Shown one piece after another: positions 15,301 to 30,600 of a DNA stretch of 64,000 bases. Location of the stretch: the NCBI GenBank assembly GCA_029204225.1, contig CM055107.1, positions 46,625,476 to 46,689,475 of the forward strand. The letters are read 5' to 3'. The position numbers and the translations under genes are program-made. The DNA is from Diphasiastrum complanatum (Eukaryota; Streptophyta; Lycopodiopsida; Lycopodiales; Lycopodiaceae). How positions within the stretch are numbered: position 1 is the stretch's first letter; each line of letters opens with the position of its first letter. A model generated the notes under the pieces. That model was not told where the DNA came from, made no database searches, and saw nothing but the letters and a program-made list of their open reading frames with translations.

Positions 15301-16379
15301 TCACATTCATTCATAGAGTCTCGGAGCTTGATTCATCCAAATACGTAGCTGCAGCTTTCACATCCTCTCTCACTCTGGCTAGTCAGCAGGCTAAGTCCTC
15401 GTGGTTTTAGTGTGTTTCTGACCTTTTGAGTATGTGGGGTTTATCTATATCTGATCTCCCGAATGGGACATGCATTTATCCACCAACAGATTTACAGGGC
15501 TTACATCAGAACAATGTGGTCTCATCCAGATCTATCACGGGTCAAGCTTCATTTTTATCACACTCATCTTTTTCAGCTTGATGGTTCCGGGCTTCCCATT
15601 CGGCCGGGTTATTTGTCTCAGTTATCTTTCGGCCTACGCTATCGTCTCGGTCAGCTTAGGGTCTCTTCTCACCAGCTTGCTACTGAGACAGGCAGATACA
15701 CAGACACACCTCGACCGCTACGGATTTGTCAATGCTGCTCTTTACAGGAGATCGAGGATGAGTTCCACTTCATTTTCCGATGTTCGGCCTACTATGAGAT
15801 CAGAGGCAAGATACCATTGCTTATACATAGATACTCCACTTACACTTGGTTCTTTCCTTGCCTACTCAAATGCGAGATGTGTTGGTTTGTTATTACGAGA
15901 GATGTTTACTTTGAGATCTTCTCTTTTATTGGATGCTTCTGATGTGGATCATAGCCAGTCCCACATTATGCACTTTTTCCAGAAGAGGGATAGAGATGAG
16001 ACTTCTGACAGTGAGATAGACATTCCAGTACGACGGCTGAAGCTCCAGTGTCCTCTTCGTCCCTCCAGGCCCATGGCTCTTCACCAGAGGCCAACGCCTG
16101 CTTCTCACGATATCACGTAGTTTTTTATATCCACTTAGCTAGTTAGTTAACTTATATCAGTTTTCTCTTTCCCTCTGTGTAGCTGGTGGTTAAGCTACTG
16201 ATATTGTACCCTCGACAGAGTTGGAGGTTAAGCTTTGTTTTTCTCTCTGTTTTCTTTTTTTGGTTTAGCTTATAGGAATAAGACTTACGTGGACAATGCT
16301 CCTTTTTTTGATGTACTTTTTACTTGTCTTATGTGCCCTCGGGCACTTGATAGACATTAATATATATAATTCTAATTCT

Positions 16380-16442
<63 letters not shown>

Positions 16443-18556
16443 GTGAGGGGTCAGCTCTCGGGATGCGCGGTATTTGCAAAAAAGCTTGTGTTTTTTTTAC
16501 AGTCGTTTCGAACAACTCATTTTTTTGAAACGGGGTCGCTTCGTACGGGTGGTTTCAAACGGGTTTCAGCGTTCGAAACGCGTTTCGATGAAACATTGAT
16601 TTAGAGTGATCGGCCTCTATTGGAGGCATAATTTTTTGGATAGGACTACTTACATCACATGGCCTCTTTATTTTTCATGGTAGAGGTTAGCCCTTATTTT
16701 AATATAGTATACATAGGAAGTGGAGACATTCGTTGATTATTTTATCTTTTTTGTTACTCTTGAGTCCTTTCAAAGAAGACTCACTATTCTTCTTTGTAAG
16801 GGATTTTAACTATGTTTGGTGTACCCTTTAGTAGTCTTTGTCTGAGGATCCGAATTGCTTCATCTTCTCTAGTCTATTGTTCAAATGTGTTATGTCTTAG
16901 ATTTGTGCTCATAACTTGGTAATAGGTATCCTAGCACTCAGAGGCTGGACATTTCCATGATTTATCTACTCTTTTCTTTAGAGACATTGGTGTGGTGATC
17001 TGAAATTTCATTCTTTGGCCAATTTTTGTGAAATGTGTTTTCCATCTTGGCCCAAAGTCATCTCCTTCATGTTTTTTGCAATGAAAGTGGGAAATAACCA
17101 GCTTTTTGGGAGCAATTGGTTAGGGCATGTCCGTTGTCTGTAGAGACTAACGAGATATTGATTAGAGTTCTCTTTGAAAAGTTGTGCAAAATCAAAATTT
17201 TGTTCTAAGGGGTTACCTTTACATTTTATGTTCAGCACTATTTTGTTTCACATTTAAGTGGATTTACTTGTTCTCTATTGTTCTATAAACTTTTAAATTC
17301 AATTCCTGTCCATTTTGACCAATTGAAATTTGAGTTATTGCAAGGTCAAACTTTGGTCAAAGTAGGAGTACTATATTTTCTGTTTTGCAAGATTCTTTTC
17401 ATATTCCTGGTGGACAGCATTCATTGAAGTTATACAAGTTAGGAGCACAATAAAGCTCCAATAGAGGTTTCTATCACAAAATCTTGTAGATTAGAGTTTC
17501 GCCAAAACAAGGGATTCGGGAATATTCTGTTTTTGTTCAAAATGATTCTTTTTAGGTGCTATGTGAATCTTCCTGCTTTGTGTCGCATCACGATTTGATA
17601 GCACTTTAAAGCTCATTGATCAAGCATTCCTACCTCAAGATTTTGCATTTTCAAGCTCTTCAAATTTGTGGCACCAGATCTTTTTCGTACATTTTGAGTC
17701 ATTTTATGACAATTTCACAGTCATTGTGTTTCCTCCAATGAGACACCTCTAACACACTTTACAGCTTGCACATATGATCACTAACTTAAGATACTATAGA
17801 TTCACTTTATAAGTGATTCTATTAACTACTGCTAGAGTTATCACTTTTGCATTTTGCTATGGAGATCTTTATATCTGTGTTTCCTACACTGCCACTTCTA
17901 TTACACTTTACGTATCTTGATTTGAATCACTAGAAGTCCACTTAGTAAGACCACCACCCTCTTCTTGCACTTTTTTGTGTCAAATATTGAAACTTTTTAT
18001 TTCTCACTGAATCACTCCAATCTTGCTAGAATTACAGCCACCTTTTAAATGGTGCATTCCATGTCTTATGCAAATCTAATTTTCAAGAAAGTGCTCAATT
18101 TTCTTAGCTTCTCAGGCCATTTGTCTCGCTAGATTTTCAACTGTGAGATTAATCTATCAATATAAATCCATCATCCAGATGGCTCGAGCTGCAACACGAA
18201 TATGAGTAGTGTATTGTCTCTGACATCTGTGAACGGGTACGTCGTCGTTGTCGTCATCATCAAACTCTGGGTCACATCATGGTCTTCTCAGAGGGAAGAA
18301 AGAGGTAATCAAAGGCTGAGAAATAGGATGACTCTGCTGAGCTGTCTGGCATAGGCCTCGTTGCAGTAGGAACATCTCTCGTATCATAAGTGCAACACAA
18401 CGGGAATCCTCGTATGCTACGAGTGACCATAGAGTGGTGGGCATGTTGCGAAACAAACAATAGTATCTCCCTTTGATCTCATAGTATACAAGGCACCCTA
18501 AAGATAAAATGCTCCTCAGACTCCACCTCACCCAAGGAGAGAGAAAGAAGAAAGAA

Positions 18557-18616
<60 letters not shown>

Positions 18617-21600
18617 AAGAAAGCTTTACTAATGTCTTTTCCATGCCAAAAGGCATATAAGACTAATGAGGTACATGTCAAGTGTGTAGTCACCATGGGA
18701 GCAAATAGAACGTCTCCAAAACTGAAATAAAGAAAACCACTAGTATTAGCTAAATAAACAAGTAATCATCTATAATCAAGATGTCAAGTTTGTGTTGGTG
18801 TTGTTGCTGCTGCAGGTGGTGTTGTAGAAAGAAGTAATGTGAGCCGCAACATGAGGAAGGGCTGGAGCCCGCTGGTGTCGTCTATGGGCATGAGCATGTG
18901 TAGTAAGTCTCTGTCTCTGTATATGAGGTCTGGCTATCATGGCAGTATGAGTAGTACACCGTCTCTGATCTCTGTGGGCATGTAGGCGGCTGTCATCCTT
19001 GTCGTCATAGTGGTCATCATCCTCAGGTACTAAGTCATGTGATCTCCGTCTAGTAAAGAATGAAGTGATCAATGACTGAGAGGTAAGGTGCTGGGATGTC
19101 CCGTGTAGATCTCTCCGCAATATGAACATCTCGTGTACCATCAACGCGACACACTGTGGGTCCTCATAGGCTATGAGAGAACGTAGAGTGATAAATATGT
19201 CTCGAAACAAGCAGTGATATCTCCCTCTGATCTCATAATATATCGGGCACCTGAAGATAAAATGCTCTTTAGACTCCACCTCGCCGAGAGAGCACAACTG
19301 GCAAATCCGCTCTTCTCTGGGAATACCATGGAACCTCCCTGTCTCAATAGCTAGTTGGTGAGAAGACACCCTGAGCTGTCCTAGTGTGAATCTGAGGCAA
19401 TGTGATAGCCCTGAATCTAAGTAGCGTGGCATGACTGGGGTCCCTGATACATCCAGCTCCAAAAAGTAGGTCAGGTAGAAATCTGGCTTAACTCCTAACT
19501 GGCTGCTCCAAGTTCGCTCTAGATATGCTCGATAGAGAAATCATTTGATATACTGATTGGTACCCAAGGGAAGCGCAATGATGGAGATACCAAATGACTC
19601 AAGTAGGAGGTGAGATGCTTGTGAGAACCATGATAGTCTATAGCCTTGATCATGAAGGCCCTGTGAGGATGCCTGTCTATCTCTGGCAGTGCCTGTATCC
19701 TCTGAATATAGGTAATGAGCTGAAGAGCTGCCTCGATCTGTATAGGTGGAATTGCAAACTCGGCCAAAAGAATCTCATGTGGGACAAAAGGCTTCGCTTG
19801 AATCAAACGAGCTAGCATGGTGGTCTGTAATCGTGAAAGGCTGGCCCAATGTGAAGAGGGGAGGCCTGTGCACCATGCCTCTGCCACATATAGAGCCGTG
19901 GGGGTGACAATGGTATCAAAGAGGCGGCATTTACTGCGAGCATCCTGGATGGACTTCCGAAAACAGAATCGCTCTAGCTGAACAAGGGAGGCATGCCCCT
20001 TCCCCAATCGAGTGGTAGCAGCCTGTCTCATACTAAAAGTAGGACCCGAGAAAAGGATCCCCAGGTACGTATAAGAAGGGACCACCTCTAGAATCTGTCC
20101 ATCAAAATTCAACTCCTGTCGCTGCATGAATGCTCGAGAAGTGTTGAAGACCGTAACCCTGGTCTTCCCAATGTTCACCCCTAGGCCCCATCTAGTGCAA
20201 AATGCATGTAAGCAATCTAACTGTCACTGTAAACCCTCTTTGGTCGGTGAGACCAATACCATGTCATCGGCATAAAGAAGGATAGCAATCAAGATGTCCC
20301 CGAGCTTGCAACCCGTACCACCACACTGTGTAATGACTCGCTCTAACTCATCAATGTACAAGCCAAAGAGGACCGGTGAGAGGGAGCAACCCTGCTTCAC
20401 CCCAATAGTGCTCCAGATATGATCAGATATGCCACTGCTATGCCGGAAACATTCTAGGACGCGCTCATAAAGTGCCATCACAGCAAGAATGATGTCAGTG
20501 GAGAAGCCAAGGTCTCAGAGTCTCTGAATGAGCAATGAGCGAGGAACAGAATCAAAGGCTTTCCTAAAGTCCACAAAACAACAGTAAACCCTCTCTTTCC
20601 TGTTCTTAGCCTCCTCAATCAAGGCCCGTAATGTGAAGATGTGATCTGTAGTAGAGTAATGGGCCCGAAAACCTGCCTGACCCATAGCATGTAGTCTCCT
20701 GGTCTCCGCCTCTGAACTCACAACAGATTGAAGTATAGTACCATAAAGCTTTGCCAGGACATGCCCAATCATGATAGTGCGGTAATTACTCGGAACCATG
20801 GGGTCACCATTCTTATGGATGGGGTGGATGATGTTAGTGCACCAAGACGATGGGAAACCAGAAACAACTGCGGAATTAAGAAGAGTGGCTATGGTGGGGG
20901 CGAGTAAGTCAGACGCATGGGAAAGGAGTTCAGACTCGAGGTCTTCAATATCTCTGGCTTTATGTGATTTCATCTTCTTAATGGCTGCAAGGACCATATC
21001 AGATGTGAAAAAGGAGAACTCAGATGGTCGTGGGGATATAGAGATGGGTGAGTCGGTGGGGATGGTATACAGACTAGTTGCATAAGCAATCCAAATGCAA
21101 AGGTCTTCCAAGAGAGGTGGTGGAGAGCGGGGAATGAACTCACGCCAAAAAGAGCCCGTAGAAGAGCTGAAAAGAAGGTCAACCAAACGTTTCCCTTCAG
21201 AATTATCATAGGCACGCTTTTTACGACGGAGAACACAGTGGTAAGAGCGGCGGAACGATCAAAGTAAATGTGGAGAATGGCGTGAATAGGTTACTGACTG
21301 ATGAAGAGAACGACACTCAGTATCGTACCAAGGAGGGTGCAATGGGTGAGGTTTGCGTCGAGTGTTACTGGGGGTGATCGGGCAAGCGTGGGTGACGGAG
21401 ATGGGTGAGTGGGGGGAAAGTGACCGATATCGAAGGAGAGGAAGGAATGATCAGAAAGGGTGGTGGGGGAGAAACGGAAATCATGGATGATGCGTATAGA
21501 GGATGGTGACCCCATGAGATAGTCAACGACACTATGTCCTCCACTGTGGGGATGGCATGTATATCTGTTTGAATGTGGCCAACAGGGTAAAGCCATTATA

Positions 21601-24600
21601 AATGGCTAGCTCATGTGCCTCTCCGAACTGTAATAAATGCTCACCATATGGAGTAGTAGGTCCCAATTTGTCCGCGGAAGTCCTAGTAACTCCAAGCATA
21701 TCACTGTCAAGGGCACGAACGCGAAGCTGATCTGTGGTGTCAAAGAACTCTGTCTGTCGCGAAGATGTCGGGGCATTAAAATCCCTCGTGAGGAGAATAT
21801 GCCGCCGCTCTGCAAATCTGATAATATCCGATGAGAGGTCCTGATATGGAGATCCAATACCCTCAACAAAAGATGAGGACTCTGGTGGAAATAACACGCT
21901 GCAATAAAAAGATCTCTGTCCAAACCATTATCCTGGCCCACAACGCGAGTCCATATATATCGGGCACCCCAAATCCCTAACTATGGGATCCATCACGAGC
22001 GCTGTCCAAACGGCGCACTCGTCCATCTCCATATATGACTCGTATGCCTGACTCCTTGGCCTCCTGAAAGGCCTTACACCTCTCTTCCACCTAAATGTAA
22101 GTAAGATCATCATCCATAAAAATGGTGGAGCCGTGGAGCTTAGCTCTAAATCACAAAGCGTCCCGTCTGGTAGCCAAGGAGGTGAAGCAGATGATCAGTG
22201 TGGCTGTATCTCTGGTAGTCCTCCATATCGTGTCTAGGCCGTCTGTCTGATGTCCTAGTGTGGTATCCAAGAGAGAAAAAGAAAGAAAGAAAGATTTTAT
22301 TAATGTCCTTGAATACCCTAAGGTACATAGGACTAAGAAAAGGTACATGTCAAGTGTGCACATAGGAGCTTAAAGCTCAATCATCTATAAAACTAAATAA
22401 TTGCAAATACAATGCATAAAGACAGCTGGCCCAGTCAGGATCCAATAGCCTGGAATCATATATCACGATGCCCATCAGCATGAAAGAAATGGTGGATGGT
22501 ATGCTGTGAAGGTGTGATTAGATGTGCCCTGGACCTCTGTCGCCAGATAGGCAGTCGGTGTCGTCTCTGTTGTCGTGGCGCTCTGGGCTGTGATCTAATA
22601 ACTGACTGTCTCTCTGGCCGTCGACATGGTCTCTGATGCCAGTGTACGAAGGAGTCGGGAATCTCGGCCTCTCCATCTGAGTCGCTGCCTATGGGTACCT
22701 CGGATCTCTGTCTCCGACGGGATATGCACTCATCAATGCTCAGTTGTGTCAGGGAATGTGTACCATCTAGTCTCCTCCTCCTCAGGTCTAACATCTCTCG
22801 GATCATCAGTGCGACACATCTAGGGTCCTCATAAGATATCAAGGTAGAAAGTGTAACTGGGTGCTCTCTGAACAAGCAGTAGTATCGCCCCCGTATCTCA
22901 TAGTAGGCTGGACATCTGAAGAGGAAATGTGACTCGTCCTCAGTCTCATGCATAACACACATGCTACAGAGCCGGTCCTCTCGTGGGGTGCCACTGTATC
23001 TGCCAGTCTCAATAGCCAGCTGATGTGAAGAAACCCGAAACTGACCCATCGCTATCCGCAGACTATGTGATATACTCCTCAGCAAGTAACCAGATACTAT
23101 GGGGCAGCCAGCCGGATCAAGAGATAGAAAGTGTGTACGATAAAACTCACTCTTGGTCCCCAATGGACCCTGCCAAGTGGTATGAAGATATGATCTGTAA
23201 AGGAGGCCTCTGATGTACTGGTGAGTGCCCGCAGGTAGATCACTAATCTGGATACCCAATGTGGAGAGGAGACGGCAAGCCTGGGAGTACCATGAGAAAA
23301 GGTGTCCCTCTGAGTGTAGGCGCCGGGATGAAGATAAAGCTGCAACTACATAATGTGTACCCCCGTCCTGAAGATCCTCTAACCTCTGTATGAATGTCAC
23401 AATATGGAATAAGGCCTCAATCTGAATGGGGGGGACCGCGAACTCCGCCAAGATAATCTGGTGTGGTACTGAGGGCTTAGCCCGTATCATCCGGGAGAGC
23501 AAACGAATCTGGAGCCGGGAGATATATGTCCAATCAGTAGCTGTCAGACCAGTACTCCATGTCTCGGAAGCATACATAGCTGAGGGCACAACCATAGTGT
23601 CAAAGAGCCGAAACTTACTAGTCGCATCTCTGATGTGTGAGCTGAAACACAGTCTCTCCAAATCTACCAGTGAGGCATAGCCCTTCCGTACCCGGGAAAT
23701 AGCTGCGTGTCTCATGCTGAACGTAGGCCCCGAGAATAATACTCCTAGATATGTATAGGAATCAACAACCTCTAGGGGATGACCATCCCATAGAAGCTCC
23801 TGCCGCATCATGAAAGACCTAGAGGTGTTGAACACCATAACCTTAGTCTTGGCCACATTCACCGACAAACCCCACCGTGTGCAGAAAGAAAGAAGAGCAT
23901 CTAAGTGTCGCTGCAAACCCTCTCTCGTCCGTGAAAGCAAAACCACATCATCAGCATAAAGGAGAATAGCAATAATGAGGTCGCCCAATGTACAACCCTC
24001 CCCTCCATCACTCTGTTTAATGTCTTTTCCATGCCAAAAGGCATATAAGACTAGCAAATGTCCATGTCCAGACTGTGGTATCAATGGGAGCGTAAAAATG
24101 TCTCCAAAATCGTAGAGAGAGAGAGAGAGAGAGTATTTAGATTCTATTGTGATTGCTTAAAAAAGACAAGACATCATCAACTATACATCTGATCTCCAAG
24201 ATATCACTATAAATATGACTATTTAAATATGAGAATGATATGTACCAGCATGGTATCACAGTTGCACAGAAAGTAGTGGTGAGATAGACGAGCCATTTTG
24301 ATATACTCTTCCTACAATGATCAATCAAACGAAAGATTATCCTATTGTCATGGTTGATGCAAGTTGCAAGTACAATCACTCAAGAATAGTAAAACACATG
24401 TCTATTTTTCACAAAGTATTAATTGGTAACAACTAGCTCACTCCATGAAGATTTAGTTCATCATAATTTCAAAGTATACTTGACTAAAGTTCTATAGAAT
24501 CAACTTAAAGTAAATAGAAACTATCGCTGAAACATTATTTTAAATGATTTTTTTTACATAAAACATTAAGTCGCTATCAAGGGCTATTTATATCATAAAT

Positions 24601-27600
24601 ATGATTCTCATCCGCACTTAAGTTCTTGTATCTTTCACAAGAAGAATGACAGGGTGAATAAGCATGTATGTATGAAAATTGCTCTCTATTGATTGTCGAA
24701 AATGTAAGTAGAAAGTTACTTAATAGACTAATCTTAACAAATGGTGTTAAAGCTCATTATGCATAGTGTTTGTAATATTTTGCTTAATGTTAGTGTTTTC
24801 AACTCAAAATTCTTGTTTCCTTTATAAGCTTGGTCACGCTATTTAAGAAATTCAAGAATAATTACTTGTGCTAAATCAAAACATGAATAACATTGACAAT
24901 CTTGGAAAAGCCTTGTGTACTCCATTGAGAGAACAACGAGTCCATAGCATGAAATTATACAAAACAACCAGTATCCTTAATAGCTATAAACACATTCAAA
25001 CAAGAGAACAATCAAACATAATCTACTGATTTATCATGAATTTCCAGATAAGAAATAAAGATCAATAAGAATGAATATCCTTGCAAGGCTTCCTACCATA
25101 GTTGCCAAGAAACAGGGATGGGGGAGCATTTGGACCTCCATATATGGGAGCATTTCTAGGGTAAGGGGGTAGGAGTAAGGGAACATCACATCATCCTTAT
25201 GATACTTTGCTAAAAATACAAATGAGATAATTAATTTTGTGATTCTTTAGAACAAAGTTCAGGCAGTGATATTATAGACAATAAAAAAATCACAATTTCA
25301 AAGTGTAAGCATCACATCTTGATTCATAACACATAAATAACAGAATATGTTACGTGTAATGAACAATGAATGCCAAAATTATAGAATTTTAAAGGTTTTG
25401 CTATTAGCCCTTCCAAGAGGATATATTATAACAAAAACAACTTTACCCATCATACATGATCTAGTAACTATGAATGAGTCAAGACTCGAGATGGAACAAT
25501 GAAAAGGAAGTGCAAGTTAGAAATACACACCTATGGCATCTAGCGGTGTGACACTCTCATAGTCAGTAGGCCCCTACATTCTCTCATTGTTTGCTAAATG
25601 GGAATCACTTGAACTAGGAGACCAAACCCAATGAACCACTCAATGACCATTGACAAGGGAGTAACCGGCCCCCTAGCAAAGAATGTAAATGGCTAGCCTT
25701 TGTAATTTTGGGGTATTAGCTCCTTCTCATAAGATACATGCTAGAGTTAGGAGTTATGGAGAATGTATAAGTTTTGTAGTTGAGGAGTGTTGATTCTCCT
25801 AAAGGGGAAAAGAATGTTAAGGCCCATCAATGATCCAAAAATAGCTCTAGACAGGACCAGTTGCACAGAGGTCAATAAACAGACAATTTTTTTATTGACC
25901 GACAACCAGCCAGGCACCTAGCAACAAACAGGTTAGGTATGCTGCCTAGACATGACCCATCTGCTGTCAAGTAAAAGTCCAAAAAGGTACGACAGGAGTT
26001 ATTACGTGCACCAAGCCATTAGCTAAAAAGTACAGACTCACGTTGGATCGTGACCAGGGCTTGTCACCACAAGACTAAGATGGTCTACTGATCACTAAGG
26101 CATGATGGGGCACATGTGTGGTCATTAGAACTCACTAGAATTTTTAGTCAAGTCGTCATATAGCGGCTTGGTCAATCACTAATAGTTGACCATGTGACCC
26201 AAGATAGGAAAGGCGGGTAGAGAACTAACAAGGATAGCCTATGGATCAGAGGAGCATCATTCTAGCCATTGGCTAGTTTGCTTTTAGGAACTTGAGAATT
26301 GGGGAGTGTAACAATTGTTAGATCTGCAGACTGCTATGCAAGAAATGGATTGTAAGAAAGGATCTTCAAAAAATGATTATTGGAGAACCTTGGTATCACC
26401 ATATTATATCCTCTAAATGACGCAAACATGTTCTACGGTCAATTCACATCATGTATAAAAGATGTCCTTTTTTTAATTTATTCCAATTTTAATTCTAAAT
26501 AAGATGACAACAATAGTAATCTAGCCCGTGTTTGACCAATTGTACTTGGAAATATGTCGTGTCCCGTTCCGGAACGATGCGTTCCGGATCGGAACGCTGT
26601 AATTTTGTTTTTTTGTTTCGGGACAATGTTGTAAAACACATTGCCAATTTGCCAAACAGATTAACTACTAATTGACAACTGTAAGTACTTACAGGTTACT
26701 ACACTAACTGACAACTACTACAGACTACTAACTGAACCAAGCAATTGGGCTTTAACATGCTGCATACCAAGTGCAGCGTCCTACATTTGCCTTGCATCAT
26801 CAAGGCCTCCGCATAAAGTGCTCACACTACCCTTTTGACCACCTACTTCTCCCTCCACAAGCTTCCCTTCTCTCATGAAAGTGAGCTGGAAAATGGGGCA
26901 TCACGTCTGTTTGGTAAAAAATTTCCAGGGTGTTTTTTAATGGCGTTCCGGCCTTTCGGCGGAACGTTGCGTTCCGGAACGCGGGGTCCTGAAACGTCGT
27001 TCCGACGCAACATTGACTGGGAAAGACCATAATTGTCTAGTCATAGGTGATAATGAGACAAGTTAGATAGAAAAAATTATACCTTAAAATAATATTTGCA
27101 ACTTTGTAGCATAACATACTTTTTTTATTCAAACTCGAAAGAAAGTTATTACAGTATTAATGTTGTGAAAGCTTCTAGTCTGTGTTTCTAAGAAAATATC
27201 TACACAATCTCTATTGGAAGGACCAAAATGTCTATAATCATAATATATGTCAAGTCACGTTATTTGTAGTGTGAAGGTTTCGAATACATGAAAGGTGACT
27301 TGAAGTGTTATTGTGAATAACCAAGAACTTTTTTTCATGTGTTGAGTTCTCTAGAGAAAGGGTTTACATTTCTAAAGCCACGGAGGAAAAGGGACGACAG
27401 GACTAAAAGAAAACAAATGATGTGTTATGGTTAAAAGGAAGAGATTTATGAGATGCTTTGTGTGAATAATTGCCTTGCCTAGAGTGAGTGTACATATTTT
27501 CGAATCTTAAACAATTGAAGGAGTTTCGAATATCATAGGGAATTAGATTTGCAATAGGGCTACACTAAGGCTCCTTTGAGACACCTTATGTTATAGACTA

Positions 27601-30600
27601 GTCTAGGCCTTTCTAATTATAGTTCTATAATTACATGCTTACTTTCGAGACTCGCAACTATTTCATTGCATTCTTTTATCAAGTTACGATGCCCCTTATT
27701 CTAGATAAGGCTATTTGAGTCCATACAACTATCTTTAAATCATAGAAACCCTATTGGGCACCTTGTAGAAGGTCATAATTGGAACCTTCTAGAACATTGC
27801 TAATTCAGTGTAAATATGTGCCAAGGACTATCACTTCTCGAATTATGAGTTTATTGTCCTGAATCTCTTTTAAGATAGGTCTGTTTTCTATAGGTCCTAG
27901 TTGGAGATTGGCCTGAGCTATTGGAAGCCATTATTGTCCATTGAGTTCTTTTAGTTGGAGAATGCTTTATATCTAATGTCTTTACACTTCAAATATTTGT
28001 GATTGAGTTCACAACATTGTATCAAAGTATTTTCTTGCCTTCATTCAATTGCTAATATTGTTCTCTTCCCTTACCAAGGTTCTTCTCCACCATCATTGCC
28101 CAGTCTACTGCATCTCACCTCTAGTTTTTCTCCTTTTTGGCCCACTCACCTCCTACAACTCCATCATTGCCTCCTCTCTCTCCAAAAGGTCCATCGCTAA
28201 CCCTTATTGCCATTATTACTGGCCTACATCATTTCCCTTGTGTTCCTAGGACATGTGAAGAAAGGAGGGGGGAGGGGTGGTGGATTGCCACTCACTCTTC
28301 TTTCTTTGATTTCAGATTTCCCTTAGCTGGTTTTTCTCAACTTTTGTGGCAACTATAACAATACCACATAAGGAGAAGCTATAGGGATGCCTCAATTGAA
28401 GACTTGGTACTTCTTCTTTTGCAAGTTTCATCTTCCCTCCTATTATCTATGGATTCGTCCCAACTTCCAACCCAAGCTAGTTGAAGCCATGAGTCCTATG
28501 CCTACAATGAATGCGGAAGCCCTTCTGCTAGCAATCAATGATTTACAGCAACAAATTATTGACATGCAAGCAAGGCATAATAGGGAGCATCAAGAGTGGA
28601 GGGATTTGGCGCAAATCAGGCAAGCTTTGCACCATCCTCTCTTCACACTTGAGTACTTTCCTGGTGACAAGAGAGACAAGTCCCCTAACGTTGTGATTTC
28701 GTGGTTAGATCGACAAAGTGCACAATTCTCCATGCACGGTTTGACGGATGACCACACATCAGTATGGGTATTATGTACCTTTGAGGGAAAGCACATACAT
28801 GGTAGCAAAATCTTTGAGAGAAGCCAGAAGTCTCCATGACCTGGGAAGAATTTTGCAAGGCCTTCAAGGTTACCTTCTTACCCATCCTGGATGACTTCAA
28901 ATTCTATAGCCAATATGCGACGATTCACATGGGGGACTGGCCCCTGGATGCATACTTACAAGACTTTCATAAGGTATATTCTCATTCTACAACTCGAATA
29001 GCCCTGTTTTGGTTAAGTTGCACTTTGTCTTGGGGTTGCCCAAGAATTATCAGCTTGAGTTCAGGAGGAACCAGCCTATTACCCTCGAGGATGCAGTTCG
29101 CTATGCCAAGTTATACGATGATACTCGTACAATGGCTAAGTCTGAGCCTAGTGGACAACCTGAGGCAAAGGGTAAAAAGCCCGCTTTCATTTCAAAGAAA
29201 AGACAAGAAAAGGATAGTCCCTGCTGGAAACCAGTGGATCAAAGAAATGGTCCACCATGGACCAGGGGACCTCCCGATTCGTCCCAGGTTTGTCCGATTC
29301 GAACCGGCTAGCTGGGTTCGAATTGGCAAACGGTTCGAACCATTTGTTTTTTTTATAGTTTGGGGCAAAAATGGTTCAAACCGGTTCCCGGTGCCGAACG
29401 GTTCGATGGTTTGAACCACGGTTAGATGCAACTATGCCGGTCAACACAAGAAACCGAACGCTCACCGTAGGATCCAATCCAGATCCACACTCCATGCCCT
29501 GAGCCCAATGACTAGACAACAAATAGGATCCAGCTTCCAACCCTAACAATGTCCAATACCGCCGCTAGCACCTTTGGCCTTCTCCTACCCCTAGCTAGCA
29601 CCATTCTACCTATGCACATGGTTGGGTCCCTAACATTCCCTCCACCTTAACAAGAATTTTCTTCTAAGGAAGGAAATTTGGGAATCTTTGTCTAAGGTCA
29701 TGCTCTTTGAGCAACTTTTGAAGCTTTGACAGTCATCTTGGTTAGCCTATCAACTACTACCCATATGGCATCATTTTGCTTCCCTATTCGAGGAAGTTCA
29801 ACCGCAAAATTCAAGGAAATACTTTCCCACCTTCTTTCAAGAATTTCCCATGGAAGCAACAAGTCAGCTACCTTAAGTCTTTCAGCTTTATTATTGACAT
29901 TGTGTGGACTTGCAAACATATGCCTCCACTTGATCTTTAAGTTGAAACATCCCATAACTCTCTCATACAGTGCCATGGTGACTATTACTACGATGAGCCC
30001 ACATTGACTAATACTATGATGAGCCCACTTATTAGTTTCTGGTTGGTAGCTATGATTATTTACTCATTCAGTTATAGCTAAGCATAAACGAAAGTTTTTA
30101 CAACTTTCAATGAGAGAAGTTTTTACCGGCTCCTAAGATAGAACCATTATTGAGACATACTTCTAGCCTTATGTACCTTCTTTTGGTACCTCAAAGACAT
30201 AGATAAAGCTTTCTTTCTCAACTTTATCATCAAAACTGCTCCTCGACTGAAAGCAAGTTATGACACTAGAGGCAAAGAGGTTACATTTAAACGTAAAGTT
30301 ATGATAAATAACCAAATATGTCACTTATGCAGCCAAGCTGCAACAAGAGCTTGAAAAAATGATACGTCTTTCACGACAGGGTTTAGCGTTATACCAATAT
30401 AGTGGCAAATGTTCGAGATGAATGCACAGAAGAATAAAGTGCCAATTGATCCAAAGAAGGGAAAAGTCCAGCAGCCTGCCCAAAAATGACAATTTGTGCG
30501 TCTCGGCATCTTATAATGAGCCTTCAATCTAAGCTTTTGACAATTTGAGCAATATATGCATTTGCTGCCATGATGCTTCAAAATTTTTTACTTCAGATGA

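Larger units (their letters stand above)
12255..16598. mobile_element. hAT DNA transposon with degenerate transposase
   Basis: Termini are CAATGTTTCAT at the left and its exact complement at the right, continuing in a less perfect repeat rich in GTTTCGAAAC words. The 8-bp flanks ACTTAGAG (12247-12254) and ATTTAGAG (16599-16606) match at 7 of 8 positions, as expected for a hAT duplication. Inside lies a minus-strand hAT transposase relic (13009-14995) and a later LINE insertion (15340-16440). Not mobile today: the transposase is broken and its catalytic core largely absent. Located in the 12.6-kb SUV3 intron. Confidence 0.85.
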
